Shown piece by piece: positions 19,416-29,858 of a DNA stretch of 64,000 bases; the stretch's first letter is position 1; every line of letters starts with the position of its first letter. The DNA is from Aliikangiella sp. G2MR2-5. GTDB taxonomy: Bacteria; Pseudomonadota; Gammaproteobacteria; Enterobacterales; Kangiellaceae. The stretch is taken from positions 372,001 through 436,000 of the forward strand of contig NZ_JADPQF010000003.1 in NCBI RefSeq assembly GCF_015687155.1, read 5' to 3'. The notes beneath the pieces are model-generated. The model did not search any database, was not told where the DNA came from, and was given only the letters and a program-made list of their open reading frames with translations. A program made the position numbers and the translations under genes.

Positions 19416-22400
19416 ATTTCCAGATAGCTCAAAGCTTCTTTTTCAGTTAGAGGGTCAGAGAACAAATAGCCCTGTCCAAACTTACATCCTACTTTTATCA
19501 ATGCGTCTTTTTGTTCACTGGTTTCAATACTTTTTGCAGTCGCGATAATATCAAACTGATTACATAGATGAGTAATACTTTGCGCGATAGCTTCTCCTTG
19601 AGAGCTTGCAACTATTTCCCGGGTATAGCTTCTGGCAAGTTTTACTGCATATATAGGAAGGTGGCCAAAGTTTGATATGGGTAGCAACCATTGACCAAAG
19701 TTATCCACGGTAACTTTTACTCCATGTTTAGCAAGCTGTCTGATCAATCCAAAAGTTTCCTCCTGTTGCTTCGCTAAATCTTCTTCATTTATTTCGACAT
19801 GAATTAATGACGAGTCCAATCCGTATTCATCGAGCATGTTTAGTAAAAACTCAATGCCTGTATCTGCGTAGCTTCCGTGTGGAGTAAGATTTATCGAAAT
19901 TGCGGTACTAAAGCCAGCTTGATTCCATTGACTCAGTACTCTGGAAGATTCTGCTATCATCCATTCGGTTAACTGTCTTATTAATCCAGAGCGTTTCGCT
20001 ATTTCCAAAAATTGAGAAGGATAGAGAACACTACCATCGTTTGTTCGCCAGCGGATAAGAACCTCAAAGCCGACACAAAGTTCTGTGTCTAGTCTTAGCT
20101 TGGGTTGAAATACTAGAAAGAACTGTTCATTATCCAGTGCATTAATTAATGCATTCTTCATTGCTACCTGATCGCTTGCAATTTGCTGTTGCTCTTTATT
20201 GTAATAGCGATATTGTTGAAGACCTCTTTCTTTCGCTAAATCGAGAGCCTTATTGGCTAATCTAAGAAGTGCTTTGCAATTGTTGGCATCATCTGGAAAT
20301 CGAGATATTCCTGCGCTAACGGAAAGCGCAGTCCCTTGTGCAAATGCAGACACTTGACTATTAACTCCTTTTAACAGTTTGTCTACTTTGAATACAATTG
20401 TATTAAATTCATCATTCTCTTCAAGGATTAAGAGAAAGCGATTTTTTGCATATCTTGCAAGAGTTTCATCTTCACAGAGGTGAGAGCTAATTGACTGGCT
20501 GACAGCGCTAATTAAACCATCGATGGTTGTGGTATCAAATGTTTGTTCGAGTAAGTTGAAACTATCCAATGCAAATAGAACAAGGGTAACATTTGACCCC
20601 TGCTGATTTGCATGGTCAATGGCATGAGTGAGTCTGTCATCTGCAAGAGCGCTATTAGGGAGTCCCGTTAGATTGTCGAGATAAAGGGATTCAGCCTGAA
20701 TACTCTTTTGTGAGGTGGATTGCGAAATATCTGAAATTACTATCACATAGCTCTTTCGATTTGACTCATTTTTTACTACATCTATTGAAACATTGGCGGG
20801 ATAACTTAGCCCTGACTGACGAGGTATCATTAATTCTCCTTGCCAGCTTCCGCTTTTAATCGTGTAGTAATGCAGACGTTTAACCAGTTCATAGGAAAAC
20901 TTTTTCTTTCCGATTTTTAAAAGGTTCTTATTGAGAATTTCCTGTGCAGGAAAGCCGGTAGTTGTAGAGTAAGCTTTGTTAACACTTACAATATCCAGCT
21001 TATGATTGGCAATTACTATTATGTCCTGGGTACTTTGTATTGCTCGCTTGTAAAGCTTTAAGTTTTCCTCGTATACTTTTTCCTCTGATATATCCTGCCA
21101 CGAACCGATTGCTTTTGACGGAAGTCCTTTGCTGTTATATTCAATGATGCTCCCATATATATTGCTCCAGACCCAATTATCAAAAAAGAATATACGATAT
21201 GACTCGCTAAACTCAGGTCTCCTGCCCGATAAAAATTCAAACCAGGATAATCGAATATGCTCGATGTCGTTTTCATGGACAATAGTGATGTAGTTCTCCA
21301 GTGAAAGTGCGACTTTATTATTTTGGCTAAAGCTAATTATGATTTCCGACTGCATAATATCCTGGCCAATTAGCTTCCATTCCCAAATGCCCCGTCGTTG
21401 ATCGTGAAGGACCAGATCGAGTTGTGCCTCTTTATTTTTTAATTGATGCTGTAAGGAAAAAAGGAGCTTCTTAATTTTCACTCGTCGGTAAAGCAGCAAC
21501 ACTAAAAGTAAGGGAACCATCAAATAAAGAACCTGATTTAATTCGGTAGATTGCCAGATTGGTGACGCCATATTGAATTGGAGTTGAGTTTCTTCAGAAT
21601 AGATGTCCTCTCCTGGTAAATAGGTACGAATATGAAGTGTTGTTTCGCCGGTATTGAAATTGGCAAGCGTTATTTCATCGTCCCAGGTCTTTATCTTTGC
21701 TTTTGCGGTAGCACCACTAAGCCAGTATTCGTATTGCCATTGGTTTGGTTTTAGGTAGTCATGGGTCGTGATATCGACCTGAATAAGTTTTTCTGATTCA
21801 GATAGTTGAAGAGTCGTAGTCGTTAAGTCTTTGGAGGCAGCAATTAACGTACGGTCTTGAATTTGAATTTTTGATATCGATGGTTTTGGCGCTTGAGATT
21901 TAGATTCTAGCTTTTCCGGACTAACAAATATAATGCCATTTGCTCCACCGAAGAGCATTTCTCCTTTACTGCTAATGTATGCTGCGCCTTCATTAAATTC
22001 ATTGCTTGGTAAACCGTCATAATAGTCGAATACTTTAAAGTGTCCGGTATTTCTGTTGATTCTTACTAAACCGCTATGAGTTCCAGCCCAAAGGAAATGT
22101 TTGTGGGGCAGTAATGAAAAAACTATTCCGTCAACAAAACCTGTTCTCGGACTGAAATGGTTTTCAAGTGCTGGAGTTTCCTTGCTAATATCGTATACAT
22201 AAATTCCTTCGCCGCCAAAGGAAATCCAGATATTGTTTCCATCTTTGTAGAAGTCGCTGACATAAAGTTCCGAACTCTTCATTTTATGCTGAACGCTAAT
22301 TACTTTTTCAATCGTATTGTTGTTGTAATCGTAAATCACCAGCCGATCAGTAAAGCCAACCCATAGACGGTCTTCAAAATATCTTACAAGGCTGGCTATT

Positions 22401-23881
22401 TCCTGATTCTCCTGACTGATTAGGTTATTTTCATAACTGAAAGTTTTTTCATGCGGATTAAATTTCAGGGGGCCACTATCTGTAGCTAACCAGATATTCC
22501 CTTCAGGAACTATGGTTATCGAATAAACAAAGAGTTCATAGTTTGAAGGTTGAAAGCTGGGACGATAAACAGAAACCTGTTTCGATAAATGATCGTATCT
22601 AATCAATCCATCTCCGCTGGCGAGCCATAGGATGTTACCTGCGGGTTTAATCCCAAAGATACGGGCTTGAGAACTAGATAGTGCTGGGTGGTTCTCATCG
22701 AGAACTCGAGTTATTGTTTTGTTTTCCTGATCGAAATAGTCGAGGCCTTCGTCACTTCCAAGCCAATAATTTCCTCTAGTGTCCTCTACGAAGGTCCAGA
22801 CTGAGCCGTTCCCTTGTAATAGTTCCGGTTTCATTGTTTTTGCTGATAGAGATTGAAAATAAAGACTATTGGGATCCCAGACAAAAGCGCCTTGACTGTT
22901 GGTTCCGATCCAAAGCTTTTTGTTCTGATCCAGAAAGAGTTTGTTAATGTGATAATTGGTGTATTTTGGAAGTATTTCAGATAGGGAAAACAAATGAGTC
23001 GTTTGCTGGCTTTCCAGATTAAACGAAAGTAGCTTATCTGCTTGAGAAAAAAATACCTGTCTATTGAAACGAGTCATATCTGTTATTGCTGCTGAGCTTT
23101 CGAAGACTAGCTTTGGTGGAGTATTTAAGTTTCCTGTTTCAATTATAAACAGCCCTTCTTCGCCTGTTACCAGTAGTTGCCCTCCATCAAGTTTTAAAAT
23201 ACTGCGAATAGGCTTATCGTCCACTAGTTCGGAAATCGCAAGCTTGGTCAGCTTTAGATTGGCTTTATTGAAGTGATAGAGTCCCTTACTTGTCGCCAGC
23301 CAGATGGTTTGCCCAAGCGAAAGGGCTTTCTGCACGTAGACTTTGCTTTTCCGAAGGTGCTGCATAGAACTAAAGGATTGAATATCTTTTTCTTCGGGAT
23401 CCAGTTTAAATAATCCTTCCCAGCTGATTATCCAGTAACCATCCTCATCTTCAATTAAGTCGAGAGCAAAGTTTTTGTCGTATTCAACTTGAGAAGAGCT
23501 GGGTAAAGAAAACTTTTCTCCAGTGGTCAAATCTTCAGATAGTCGATATAAGGCATCATAGTTACCAGTCCAGATTCGACTATTGCTGTCTTGCATGGAG
23601 AATAGAATGTTTGTTGCATAAAGCTCTTGTTCAGGACCGCTAATCAAGTCAACCTGCTTCCCATCTAGACGATTTAGTCCTGCACTAGTGGCTACCCACA
23701 TAAATCTCTGTTTGTCCTGATATAGATGATTTATGGTATTTTGGCTAAGTCCTTGTTCGACTGAATATTGTTTGAACCCTGTTTGCTTGATAATACTTGT
23801 TGAGCGACTTGCTTGTGTTGCAAGAGAGAAGATAGATGCCCAGAAGAGCACAAGATAAGTAAAAAATAAGCGGTTAAACAT
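19400..23881 (-). CDS. Membrane sensor with periplasmic propeller, PAS, and degenerate GGDEF and EAL domains
   Basis: 1493 residues. A signal peptide (1-24) leads to a periplasmic two-component-regulator-type propeller (about 35-660), with repeats such as FMWVATSAGLNRLDG, LWIGTNSQGAFVWDP and NIWLATDSGPLKFNP. A Y_Y_Y-type domain (about 690-770) is followed by one transmembrane helix (about 784-798), two PAS/PAC-like units (830-930, 940-1055), then GGDEF-like (1065-1230) and EAL-like (1240-1490) domains. The GGDEF motif is replaced by AKNRF (1145-1149) and there is no RxxD I-site. The EAL domain keeps Glu1273, Asn1331 and Lys1414, but DDFGTG is DNFGQW (1393-1398), KxD is KLA (1414-1416) and AEG is AKS (1449-1451). 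Neither enzyme activity is expected; a c-di-GMP receptor or scaffold role is inferred. It stands alone, convergent with the receptor gene. Confidence 0.88.
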   Translation of the reverse strand: MFNRLFFTYLVLFWASIFSLATQASRSTSIIKQTGFKQYSVEQGLSQNTINHLYQDKQRFMWVATSAGLNRLDGKQVDLISGPEQELYATNILFSMQDSNSRIWTGNYDALYRLSEDLTTGEKFSLPSSSQVEYDKNFALDLIEDEDGYWIISWEGLFKLDPEEKDIQSFSSMQHLRKSKVYVQKALSLGQTIWLATSKGLYHFNKANLKLTKLAISELVDDKPIRSILKLDGGQLLVTGEEGLFIIETGNLNTPPKLVFESSAAITDMTRFNRQVFFSQADKLLSFNLESQQTTHLFSLSEILPKYTNYHINKLFLDQNKKLWIGTNSQGAFVWDPNSLYFQSLSAKTMKPELLQGNGSVWTFVEDTRGNYWLGSDEGLDYFDQENKTITRVLDENHPALSSSQARIFGIKPAGNILWLASGDGLIRYDHLSKQVSVYRPSFQPSNYELFVYSITIVPEGNIWLATDSGPLKFNPHEKTFSYENNLISQENQEIASLVRYFEDRLWVGFTDRLVIYDYNNNTIEKVISVQHKMKSSELYVSDFYKDGNNIWISFGGEGIYVYDISKETPALENHFSPRTGFVDGIVFSLLPHKHFLWAGTHSGLVRINRNTGHFKVFDYYDGLPSNEFNEGAAYISSKGEMLFGGANGIIFVSPEKLESKSQAPKPSISKIQIQDRTLIAASKDLTTTTLQLSESEKLIQVDITTHDYLKPNQWQYEYWLSGATAKAKIKTWDDEITLANFNTGETTLHIRTYLPGEDIYSEETQLQFNMASPIWQSTELNQVLYLMVPLLLVLLLYRRVKIKKLLFSLQHQLKNKEAQLDLVLHDQRRGIWEWKLIGQDIMQSEIIISFSQNNKVALSLENYITIVHENDIEHIRLSWFEFLSGRRPEFSESYRIFFFDNWVWSNIYGSIIEYNSKGLPSKAIGSWQDISEEKVYEENLKLYKRAIQSTQDIIVIANHKLDIVSVNKAYSTTTGFPAQEILNKNLLKIGKKKFSYELVKRLHYYTIKSGSWQGELMIPRQSGLSYPANVSIDVVKNESNRKSYVIVISDISQSTSQKSIQAESLYLDNLTGLPNSALADDRLTHAIDHANQQGSNVTLVLFALDSFNLLEQTFDTTTIDGLISAVSQSISSHLCEDETLARYAKNRFLLILEENDEFNTIVFKVDKLLKGVNSQVSAFAQGTALSVSAGISRFPDDANNCKALLRLANKALDLAKERGLQQYRYYNKEQQQIASDQVAMKNALINALDNEQFFLVFQPKLRLDTELCVGFEVLIRWRTNDGSVLYPSQFLEIAKRSGLIRQLTEWMIAESSRVLSQWNQAGFSTAISINLTPHGSYADTGIEFLLNMLDEYGLDSSLIHVEINEEDLAKQQEETFGLIRQLAKHGVKVTVDNFGQWLLPISNFGHLPIYAVKLARSYTREIVASSQGEAIAQSITHLCNQFDIIATAKSIETSEQKDALIKVGCKFGQGYLFSDPLTEKEALSYLEIKSGN

Positions 23882-24061
23882 TTCTATTTGATATTCCTGC
23901 GTTCCAGCTATTAGACGTGTACCTGTATTCTTATCTTGAACACTATGAATGAAATTGGGTAAAGCATACCCTAAATACCCCCTAATATCCGCAGGTTGAA
24001 CGATTATTGTGCGATTTTGGGGAGCTAGTAAAAAATAATGTCATAGAATTAAGATTAGCAC

Positions 24062-24090
24062 TTGTTATTGGCTCAAGCTTTCGTTAGAAT
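24062..24090 (+). promoter_or_regulatory. Sigma-70 promoter of tRNA-fMet
   Basis: TTGTTA (24062-24067) and TAGAAT (24085-24090) are separated by exactly 17 bp. Transcription would start near 24097, eight bases before the mature tRNA. Confidence 0.7.
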
Positions 24091-24104
24091 TCCGTCCACG
24101 TTGA

Positions 24105-24181
<77 letters not shown>

Positions 24182-24197
24182 AATTCTTGATTCTAAG

Positions 24198-24220
24198 AAG
24201 CCCCTATATGGGGCTTTTTA
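24198..24220 (+). terminator. Rho-independent terminator after tRNA-fMet
   Basis: AAGCCCC and GGGGCTT form a 7-bp stem with a TATAT loop, followed by TTTA. Located 17 bp after the CCA end. It may be leaky, allowing read-through into rimP. Confidence 0.85.
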
Positions 24221-24370
24221 GTAAATCATGAAAAATGCTGTACAATTGTTGAGCAGTTTTCATGAAGGTAAAGAGGTAAGGTGCGTTCACCTGTTTTAGT
24301 CTGATTTCTTAAGCTATATTAATAGCAGGAAAGTCGACAGAGCAGGGGTAAGTCTCCAGATGTATTGCGG

Positions 24371-24400
24371 AATGGGCCTTAATGAGCCCATTTTTTGTTT
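24371..24400 (+). terminator. Terminator-like hairpin in the rimP leader (possible attenuator)
   Basis: AATGGGC and GCCCATT pair around an 8-nt loop (CTTAATGA), followed by TTTTTTG. It lies between the tRNA terminator and the rimP start, about 110 bp before the ATG. An earlier small hairpin, AGGTG-CGTT-CACCT, is at 24279-24292. A terminator inside the operon leader suggests regulated read-through, as NusA is known to control its own operon; this is inference. Confidence 0.6.
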
Positions 24401-24508
24401 CTGGAAAATGCCAATTATTGGTTCCAGAAACGATATGTTGGCTAAATAAAGATTAAATAGCGGACTATACATTAATAAATAGTTCTTCAGCTTATATTGA
24501 GGATTGGA

Positions 24509-24961
24509 ATGTCGAAAGTCGACCAGTTGACCGAAATGTTACGCCCGGCAGCAGAAGCGTTGGGGTATGAATTTTTGGGAATTGAATATATTTCTCAAGG
24601 AAAGCATTCGGTATTAAGAATTTATATTGACCATGAGAATGGCATCAATGTTGATGATTGTGCTAGCGTAAGTCATCAGGCAAGTGGCATTTTAGAAGTG
24701 GAAGACCCTATATCAAGCCAGTATACGCTAGAAGTATCTTCTCCTGGACTTGATCGACCACTCTTTACCCTGGCGCATTTTGAGCAGTTTGTCGGCAAAG
24801 TGGTTGAGGTTCGTTGTCACGTAGGTGTAGATGGACGACGCAAGTTTAAAGGTGAGTTAACTGCCGTTAATGGTGAACAGTTAATATTAACTGTCGATAA
24901 TCAAGAATTTACCGTCGATTTTAACGACGTAGATAAAGCAAATCTGGTCGCTGATATTTAA
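24509..24961 (+). CDS. rimP: Ribosome maturation factor RimP
   Basis: Assists maturation of the 30S subunit. 150 residues from ATG 24509, with GAGGA at 24498-24502 as ribosome site; a TTG at 24497 is in frame but less likely. The N-terminal domain contains LGYEFLGIEYISQG and LRIYIDHENGINVDDCASVS, followed by the conserved YTLEVSSPGLDRPLF linker and a C-terminal SH3-like barrel. First gene of the rimP-nusA-infB-rbfA-truB cluster. Confidence 0.95.
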   Translation: MSKVDQLTEMLRPAAEALGYEFLGIEYISQGKHSVLRIYIDHENGINVDDCASVSHQASGILEVEDPISSQYTLEVSSPGLDRPLFTLAHFEQFVGKVVEVRCHVGVDGRRKFKGELTAVNGEQLILTVDNQEFTVDFNDVDKANLVADI

Positions 24962-25024
24962 CGCCAGAACTGTTTCCTGATAGTTTCAGGAATTAGACTT
25001 TTTTGTTTTGAGGCTAATAGAGTT

Positions 25025-26521
25025 ATGAGTAACAAAGAGATTTTATTGGTTGTAGATGCGGTTTCTAATGAGAAAGATGTTAATCCAGACATCATTTTTG
25101 AAGCTTTGGAAGCTGCAATTGCTACTGCGACTAAAAAGAAGCACGGCATTGATATTGATGTTCGCGTTTCTATCGACCGAGACACAGGTGAGTATGATAC
25201 TTTCCGTCGTTGGTTGATTGTCCAACCTGAAGAAGGAAATGTGCTTGAAAATCCGTTAGCTGAAATCACGCTTGATGCTGCTCAGGTTGAAAGTCCGGAT
25301 GCAAAGGCTGGCGAGTATGTTGAAGAGCAAATTGAATCAATTGCATTTGGCCGAATAGCAGCTCAGACTGCGAAGCAGGTAATTGTTCAAAAAGTACGAG
25401 AAGCGGAAAGAGCAAAGGTATTGGAAGCTTTTGAAAGCAGAGTGGGAGAGCTTATTACTGGTGTTGTAAAAAAAGCTAACCGTGACTCAATCATATTGGA
25501 TTTGGGTAACAATGCTGAAGCTATAATACCCAAGGAAGAAATGATGCCTCGAGAAGCCGTTAGAGCCGGCGATCGTATTCGAGGTTTGCTCTACGCGATT
25601 AAACCCGAAGTGAGAGGTCCGCAACTGTTTGTCAGTCGAGCTAATGCAGATATGCTAATCGAACTTTTTCGTATTGAGGTTCCTGAAATTGCTGAAGAAG
25701 TGATTGAGCTTAAAGGTGCAGCAAGAGATCCAGGCTCACGCGCCAAGATCGCAGTGAAGACAAATGATAAGCGAATTGATCCTGTCGGTGCTTGTGTAGG
25801 AATGCGAGGTTCACGTGTACAAGCGGTATCTGGTGAACTGGCAGGTGAGCGTATCGATATTGTTTTGTTTGATGATAACCCGGCTCAATTTGTTATTAAT
25901 GCTATGGCTCCAGCGGAAGTAGCGTCGATTATTGTTGATGAAGATAAACAAACGATGGACATTGCTGTTGCAGAAGATCAACTGGCGCAAGCGATTGGCC
26001 GGAGCGGGCAGAATGTTCGTTTAGCGAGTCAATTGACGGGTTGGACATTAAACGTGATGACGTTGGAGGATGCTGAGCAAAAGAGTAAGGAAGAAAATAA
26101 AGAACTGATTGAGTTGTTTATTAATGAGCTCGATGTTGATGAAGAGCTTGCTGAAGTTCTAGCTCAGGAAGGCTTTACAACAATAGAAGAAGTCGCTTAT
26201 GTGCCTCAATCAGAGATGTTAGAGATTGAAGGCTTTGATGAAGATCTGGTTGATGCGTTAAAAGCTCGTGCTAAAGATGCACTTTTGACAAAAGCCATTG
26301 CTTCTGAAGAAAAGCTCGAAGGAGCTGAACCTGCTGATGATCTGTTGAATATGGACGGTATGGATCGACACTTGGCTTTTGTTTTAGCAAGTCGAGGTGT
26401 CGTTACTATGGAAGATCTGGCTGAGCAATCAGTAGATGAATTGATTGAAATTGAAGAATTAGACGAAAAACGAGCAGCAGAGTTAATTATGACTGCTCGT
26501 GCACCCTGGTTTGCGGAATAA
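25025..26521 (+). CDS. nusA: Transcription termination/antitermination factor NusA
   Basis: RNA-polymerase-associated factor controlling pausing, termination and antitermination. 498 residues, E. coli-like length. Order of domains: N-terminal polymerase-binding domain (1-125), S1 (about 135-200), KH1 and KH2 (about 200-345, with [20 protein letters not shown] and [19 protein letters not shown]), then two C-terminal acidic repeats (about 360-495) with helix-hairpin-helix character. 63 bp separate it from rimP and 73 bp from infB. Confidence 0.97.
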   Translation: MSNKEILLVVDAVSNEKDVNPDIIFEALEAAIATATKKKHGIDIDVRVSIDRDTGEYDTFRRWLIVQPEEGNVLENPLAEITLDAAQVESPDAKAGEYVEEQIESIAFGRIAAQTAKQVIVQKVREAERAKVLEAFESRVGELITGVVKKANRDSIILDLGNNAEAIIPKEEMMPREAVRAGDRIRGLLYAIKPEVRGPQLFVSRANADMLIELFRIEVPEIAEEVIELKGAARDPGSRAKIAVKTNDKRIDPVGACVGMRGSRVQAVSGELAGERIDIVLFDDNPAQFVINAMAPAEVASIIVDEDKQTMDIAVAEDQLAQAIGRSGQNVRLASQLTGWTLNVMTLEDAEQKSKEENKELIELFINELDVDEELAEVLAQEGFTTIEEVAYVPQSEMLEIEGFDEDLVDALKARAKDALLTKAIASEEKLEGAEPADDLLNMDGMDRHLAFVLASRGVVTMEDLAEQSVDELIEIEELDEKRAAELIMTARAPWFAE

Positions 26522-26594
26522 GCATTAAGCTATTCGGAAATACAGGGCTCATAAAGTCAAAGCAGAATTACAGTCATAGTACTGGGGGGAATAT

Positions 26595-29276
26595 ATGTCT
26601 GACGTGACAGTAGAAAAACTTGCAAAAATTGTCGGCACGCCGATAGAAAAGCTGCTGGAACAGATGAAGGATGCTGGCGTTGTTTTGTCCGGACCGCAGG
26701 ATGTAGTGTCCGATGAACAGAAACAAATTTTGCTCACTCACCTGAAAAAAAGTCACGGTGAGTCGGAAAATAGTGCGCTAGGACCTAAAAAGATCACATT
26801 AAAGAGAACGACAAAAAGTTCGCTTAAGATGTCGAGTAGTGGTGGTAAGTCGAAAACAGTTAATGTTGAAGTGCGCAAGAAAAGAACTTATGTAAAGCGC
26901 GCTGAAACGGATGAAGCTGCACCAGTTACGGTAGAAGATAAAGTTGAAGATCCAGCAGAAGTTATCGAGACACCGGTGACTCCAGAAGTTGTAGAAGCTA
27001 AGTCTCCTGCGAGCGAGTCTGAAGTTCAGGATACTAGTGTTAACGAAACACCTGAGTCTGCAGAAGTAGAACTTTCTCCTGAAGAAGCGGCAAAAAAAGC
27101 CGCTGCTGATGCGTTAGCGGCTGCTGAAGCTGAAGCGAGAGCTGCGGCGGAAGCTGAAGCGAGAGCTCAGGCAGAAGCAATCGCACAGGCAGAAGTTGAA
27201 AAAGCCAAGCGTGAAGCCGAAGAAGCTGTAATTCAAGAAGCCAGAAAATCGCAAGAAGATTCCGGAGCCAGGAAGTTTGCTGGAAGAGATGCTGTGGCAC
27301 CTCCTGTGGATGATTCCGCAAATGAGCGCGACAGAAAGCGTAAGCGTAAGCGCAAGAAAAAAGGTCGTGATAGTGAATCATCTCCTGCGGACATGCTTTC
27401 TGATTTTAAGCGTCCGGTACATCGTAAATTTAAAGATGAAAAGAAATTGGCAGAAGAGCGCAGACCTATGGTTGCACCGAAATCTATGAAGCACGAATTT
27501 AAGAAACCAACACAAAATGTCGCCAAACAGCCTGTTTCTATTCCTGAGTCGATCACTGTGGGCGATCTGGCTCAGAAAATGTCGATCAAAGCGACAGAAG
27601 TGATTAAGGCTCTGATGGGATTGGGCAGCATGGCAACGATTAATCAAACGATTGATCAGGAAACTGCGCAGCTTGTTGCGGAAGAGCTGGGATATGAAGT
27701 GGTGCTTCTTGCTGAAAATGCGGCTGAAATTGAATTATTAGAAGCCAGTGAAAATGTTGGTGAGGAAACTGCGCGTGCTCCTGTGGTTACCATTATGGGA
27801 CACGTTGACCATGGTAAAACATCATTACTCGACTATATCCGTGAAAGTCGTGTAGCCGACGGTGAAGCCGGAGGCATTACTCAGCATATAGGTGCATACC
27901 ATGTAAATACTGAGCGAGGCATGATTACATTCCTGGACACTCCTGGACATGCTGCCTTTACTCAAATGCGTGCTCGTGGTGCCAATGCAACTGACATTGT
28001 CATTTTGGTTGTTGCTGCGGATGATGGTGTAATGCCGCAAACTATTGAAGCGATTCAGCACTCGAAAGCTGCAGGTGTTCAAATTATTGTTGCAGTGAAT
28101 AAAGTCGACAAAGAAGAAGCTGACCCGGATCGTGTTAAAAATGAACTGTCACAACACGATGTCATTCCAGAAGATTGGGGCGGTGATATTCCTTTCGTTC
28201 ATGTTTCTGCAAAAACAGGCGAAGGCGTTGAAGATTTGTTGGAAAACATTTCTATTCTGGCTGAAATGCAAGAGCTTAAAGCTATTCCAAATGGACCGGC
28301 AAAAGGTATTGTTATTGAAGCCCGTCTTGATAAGGGGCGTGGAGTTGTTGCTTCAGTACTCGTTCAATCAGGTGAGCTGAAGGTTGGTGACATTCTATTG
28401 GCTGGTTTCCACTATGGACGCGTTAGAGCGCTTAATGATGAAAATGGACAGCCGACCAAGTCTGCTGGACCTTCTATACCAGTGGAAGTACTAGGACTTT
28501 CTGGCGTACCTGAAGCAGGAGATGAAATCTCTGTTGTTGCCGATGAAAGAAAAGCGCGCGAAGTTGCTAACTTCCGTCAGGGTAAATACAAAGAACAATT
28601 AATGGCGAAACAGCAAAAAGCCAAATTGGAAAATATGTTCTCCAATATGGGCGCTGATGAGAAGCAAGTATTAAATGTTATTGTTAAAGCTGACGTACAG
28701 GGTTCGACTGAAGCATTACAAAGTTCGCTTCTTGATTTGGCCACGGATGAAATCCAGGTCAATGTAATTTCCGCTGGTGTAGGTGCAATTACAGAAACTG
28801 ATATTACTCTAGCTTCCGCATCCAACGCGATTGTTGTCGGCTTTAATGTTCGAGCTGACGCTACTGCAAGAAAAGCGGTGAGTCGAGAAGGTGTTGATCT
28901 TCGTTACTACAGCGTCATTTATGATGTTATTGATGAAGTGAAAGCAGCAATGTCTGGTATGTTGTCACCAGAGAAAAAACAGCAGATTATTGGCCTTGCA
29001 GAAGTTCGAGATGTCTTTAAATCTCCAAAACTTGGCGCGATTGCCGGTTGTATGGTTGTTGAAGGTATCGTTAAACGTAACAATCCTATTCGTGTTCTTC
29101 GTGATAACGTGGTTATTTATGAAGGAGAGCTTGAGTCGCTGCGTCGCTTTAAAGATGACGCCAATGAAGTTCGTAATGGAATGGAGTGTGGTATCGGGGT
29201 TAAGAACTACAACGATGTAAAAGTTGGAGACCAAATTGAGGTCTTCGAAATCATCGAAGTAGCAAGAACCTTATAG
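26595..29276 (+). CDS. infB: Translation initiation factor IF-2
   Basis: GTPase that brings initiator tRNA to the 30S subunit. 893 residues. The N-terminal IF2_N domain (1-50) is followed by a low-complexity linker: Ala/Glu-rich coiled-coil-like residues 162-215 and a basic KRKRKRKKK patch near 250. A second IF2_N-like unit (about 315-370) precedes the G domain, with G1 GHVDHGKTS (402-410), G3 DTPGHAAF and G4 NKVDK. Beta-barrel domains follow, ending in the initiator-tRNA-binding C2 domain. The ribosome site is a strong GGGGGGA. The adjacent tRNA-fMet is its substrate. Confidence 0.97.
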   Translation: MSDVTVEKLAKIVGTPIEKLLEQMKDAGVVLSGPQDVVSDEQKQILLTHLKKSHGESENSALGPKKITLKRTTKSSLKMSSSGGKSKTVNVEVRKKRTYVKRAETDEAAPVTVEDKVEDPAEVIETPVTPEVVEAKSPASESEVQDTSVNETPESAEVELSPEEAAKKAAADALAAAEAEARAAAEAEARAQAEAIAQAEVEKAKREAEEAVIQEARKSQEDSGARKFAGRDAVAPPVDDSANERDRKRKRKRKKKGRDSESSPADMLSDFKRPVHRKFKDEKKLAEERRPMVAPKSMKHEFKKPTQNVAKQPVSIPESITVGDLAQKMSIKATEVIKALMGLGSMATINQTIDQETAQLVAEELGYEVVLLAENAAEIELLEASENVGEETARAPVVTIMGHVDHGKTSLLDYIRESRVADGEAGGITQHIGAYHVNTERGMITFLDTPGHAAFTQMRARGANATDIVILVVAADDGVMPQTIEAIQHSKAAGVQIIVAVNKVDKEEADPDRVKNELSQHDVIPEDWGGDIPFVHVSAKTGEGVEDLLENISILAEMQELKAIPNGPAKGIVIEARLDKGRGVVASVLVQSGELKVGDILLAGFHYGRVRALNDENGQPTKSAGPSIPVEVLGLSGVPEAGDEISVVADERKAREVANFRQGKYKEQLMAKQQKAKLENMFSNMGADEKQVLNVIVKADVQGSTEALQSSLLDLATDEIQVNVISAGVGAITETDITLASASNAIVVGFNVRADATARKAVSREGVDLRYYSVIYDVIDEVKAAMSGMLSPEKKQQIIGLAEVRDVFKSPKLGAIAGCMVVEGIVKRNNPIRVLRDNVVIYEGELESLRRFKDDANEVRNGMECGIGVKNYNDVKVGDQIEVFEIIEVARTL

Positions 29277-29290
29277 TGAAACTCGCTTTG

Positions 29291-29360
29291 AGTCGGTTTT
29301 CTTACCGACTACTAAAATGAGTTAATAAGAATAACAAAGACAGGCTTTTGCCTGTCTTTG
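29291..29360 (+). terminator. Two consecutive hairpins between infB and rbfA
   Basis: The first is AGTCGGT/ACCGACT around TTTCTT (29291-29310). The second is a perfect 11-bp stem, CAAAGACAGGC/GCCTGTCTTTG, around TTTT (29335-29360). Neither is followed by a T-run beyond the stem, so partial termination, RNase processing or 3'-end protection of the infB mRNA are all possible. Confidence 0.5.
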
Positions 29361-29438
29361 TCGTTAATCGTTAGCCTGCTTTTGTGAAAGTAAGCGTTGA
29401 TGGTTAGTTTAAAAATATTTGTTTTTTGGTAAAAAATA

Positions 29439-29846
29439 ATGGCTAGAGAATTTAATCGTACTGATCGTGTTGCTGAACAATTGCAACGTGAGTTAGCACA
29501 AATTATTCAAATGGAAATAAAAGATCCGAGACTGGGAATGGTCACTGTTTCTGCGGTAGAGATTTCTCGTGATCTTTACTACTCGACTGCTTATGTGACT
29601 TTTCTGGGAATTGATGAAGATGAGAAGTCAATCAGGCAGGCATTGGAAGTTCTTAATCAAGCATCAGGGTTTATTCGTTCACTCATCGGCAAGCGAATGA
29701 AGTTGCGTGTCATCCCGCAACTTAAGTTTGAATTTGATGGTTCGATTGCCCGAGGAAGTGAACTATCGGCATTGATCAACAAGGCTCGAGAGAAAGATGC
29801 AGATTTATCAGAAGATAAATCTGATACCCAGGATGACTCAGAGTAA
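29439..29846 (+). CDS. rbfA: 30S ribosome-binding factor RbfA
   Basis: KH-like protein needed for 16S rRNA 5'-end maturation and cold adaptation. 135 residues: N-terminal RTDRVAEQLQRELAQIIQ, central KDPRLGMVTVSAVEISRDL, and LRVIPQLKFEFDGSIARG near the end, all typical. The final 20 residues are an acidic Asp/Ser tail. It begins 162 bp after infB, beyond two hairpins, and truB starts 12 bp downstream. Confidence 0.96.
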   Translation: MAREFNRTDRVAEQLQRELAQIIQMEIKDPRLGMVTVSAVEISRDLYYSTAYVTFLGIDEDEKSIRQALEVLNQASGFIRSLIGKRMKLRVIPQLKFEFDGSIARGSELSALINKAREKDADLSEDKSDTQDDSE

Positions 29847-29858
29847 AGGCTGGCTATT

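Noticed and set aside
27040-27381. Open frames on the minus strand within infB
   Set aside because: They mirror the Ala/Glu/Lys-rich IF-2 linker and have low-complexity composition (long Leu/Gln-rich runs), the usual shadow of such a linker.
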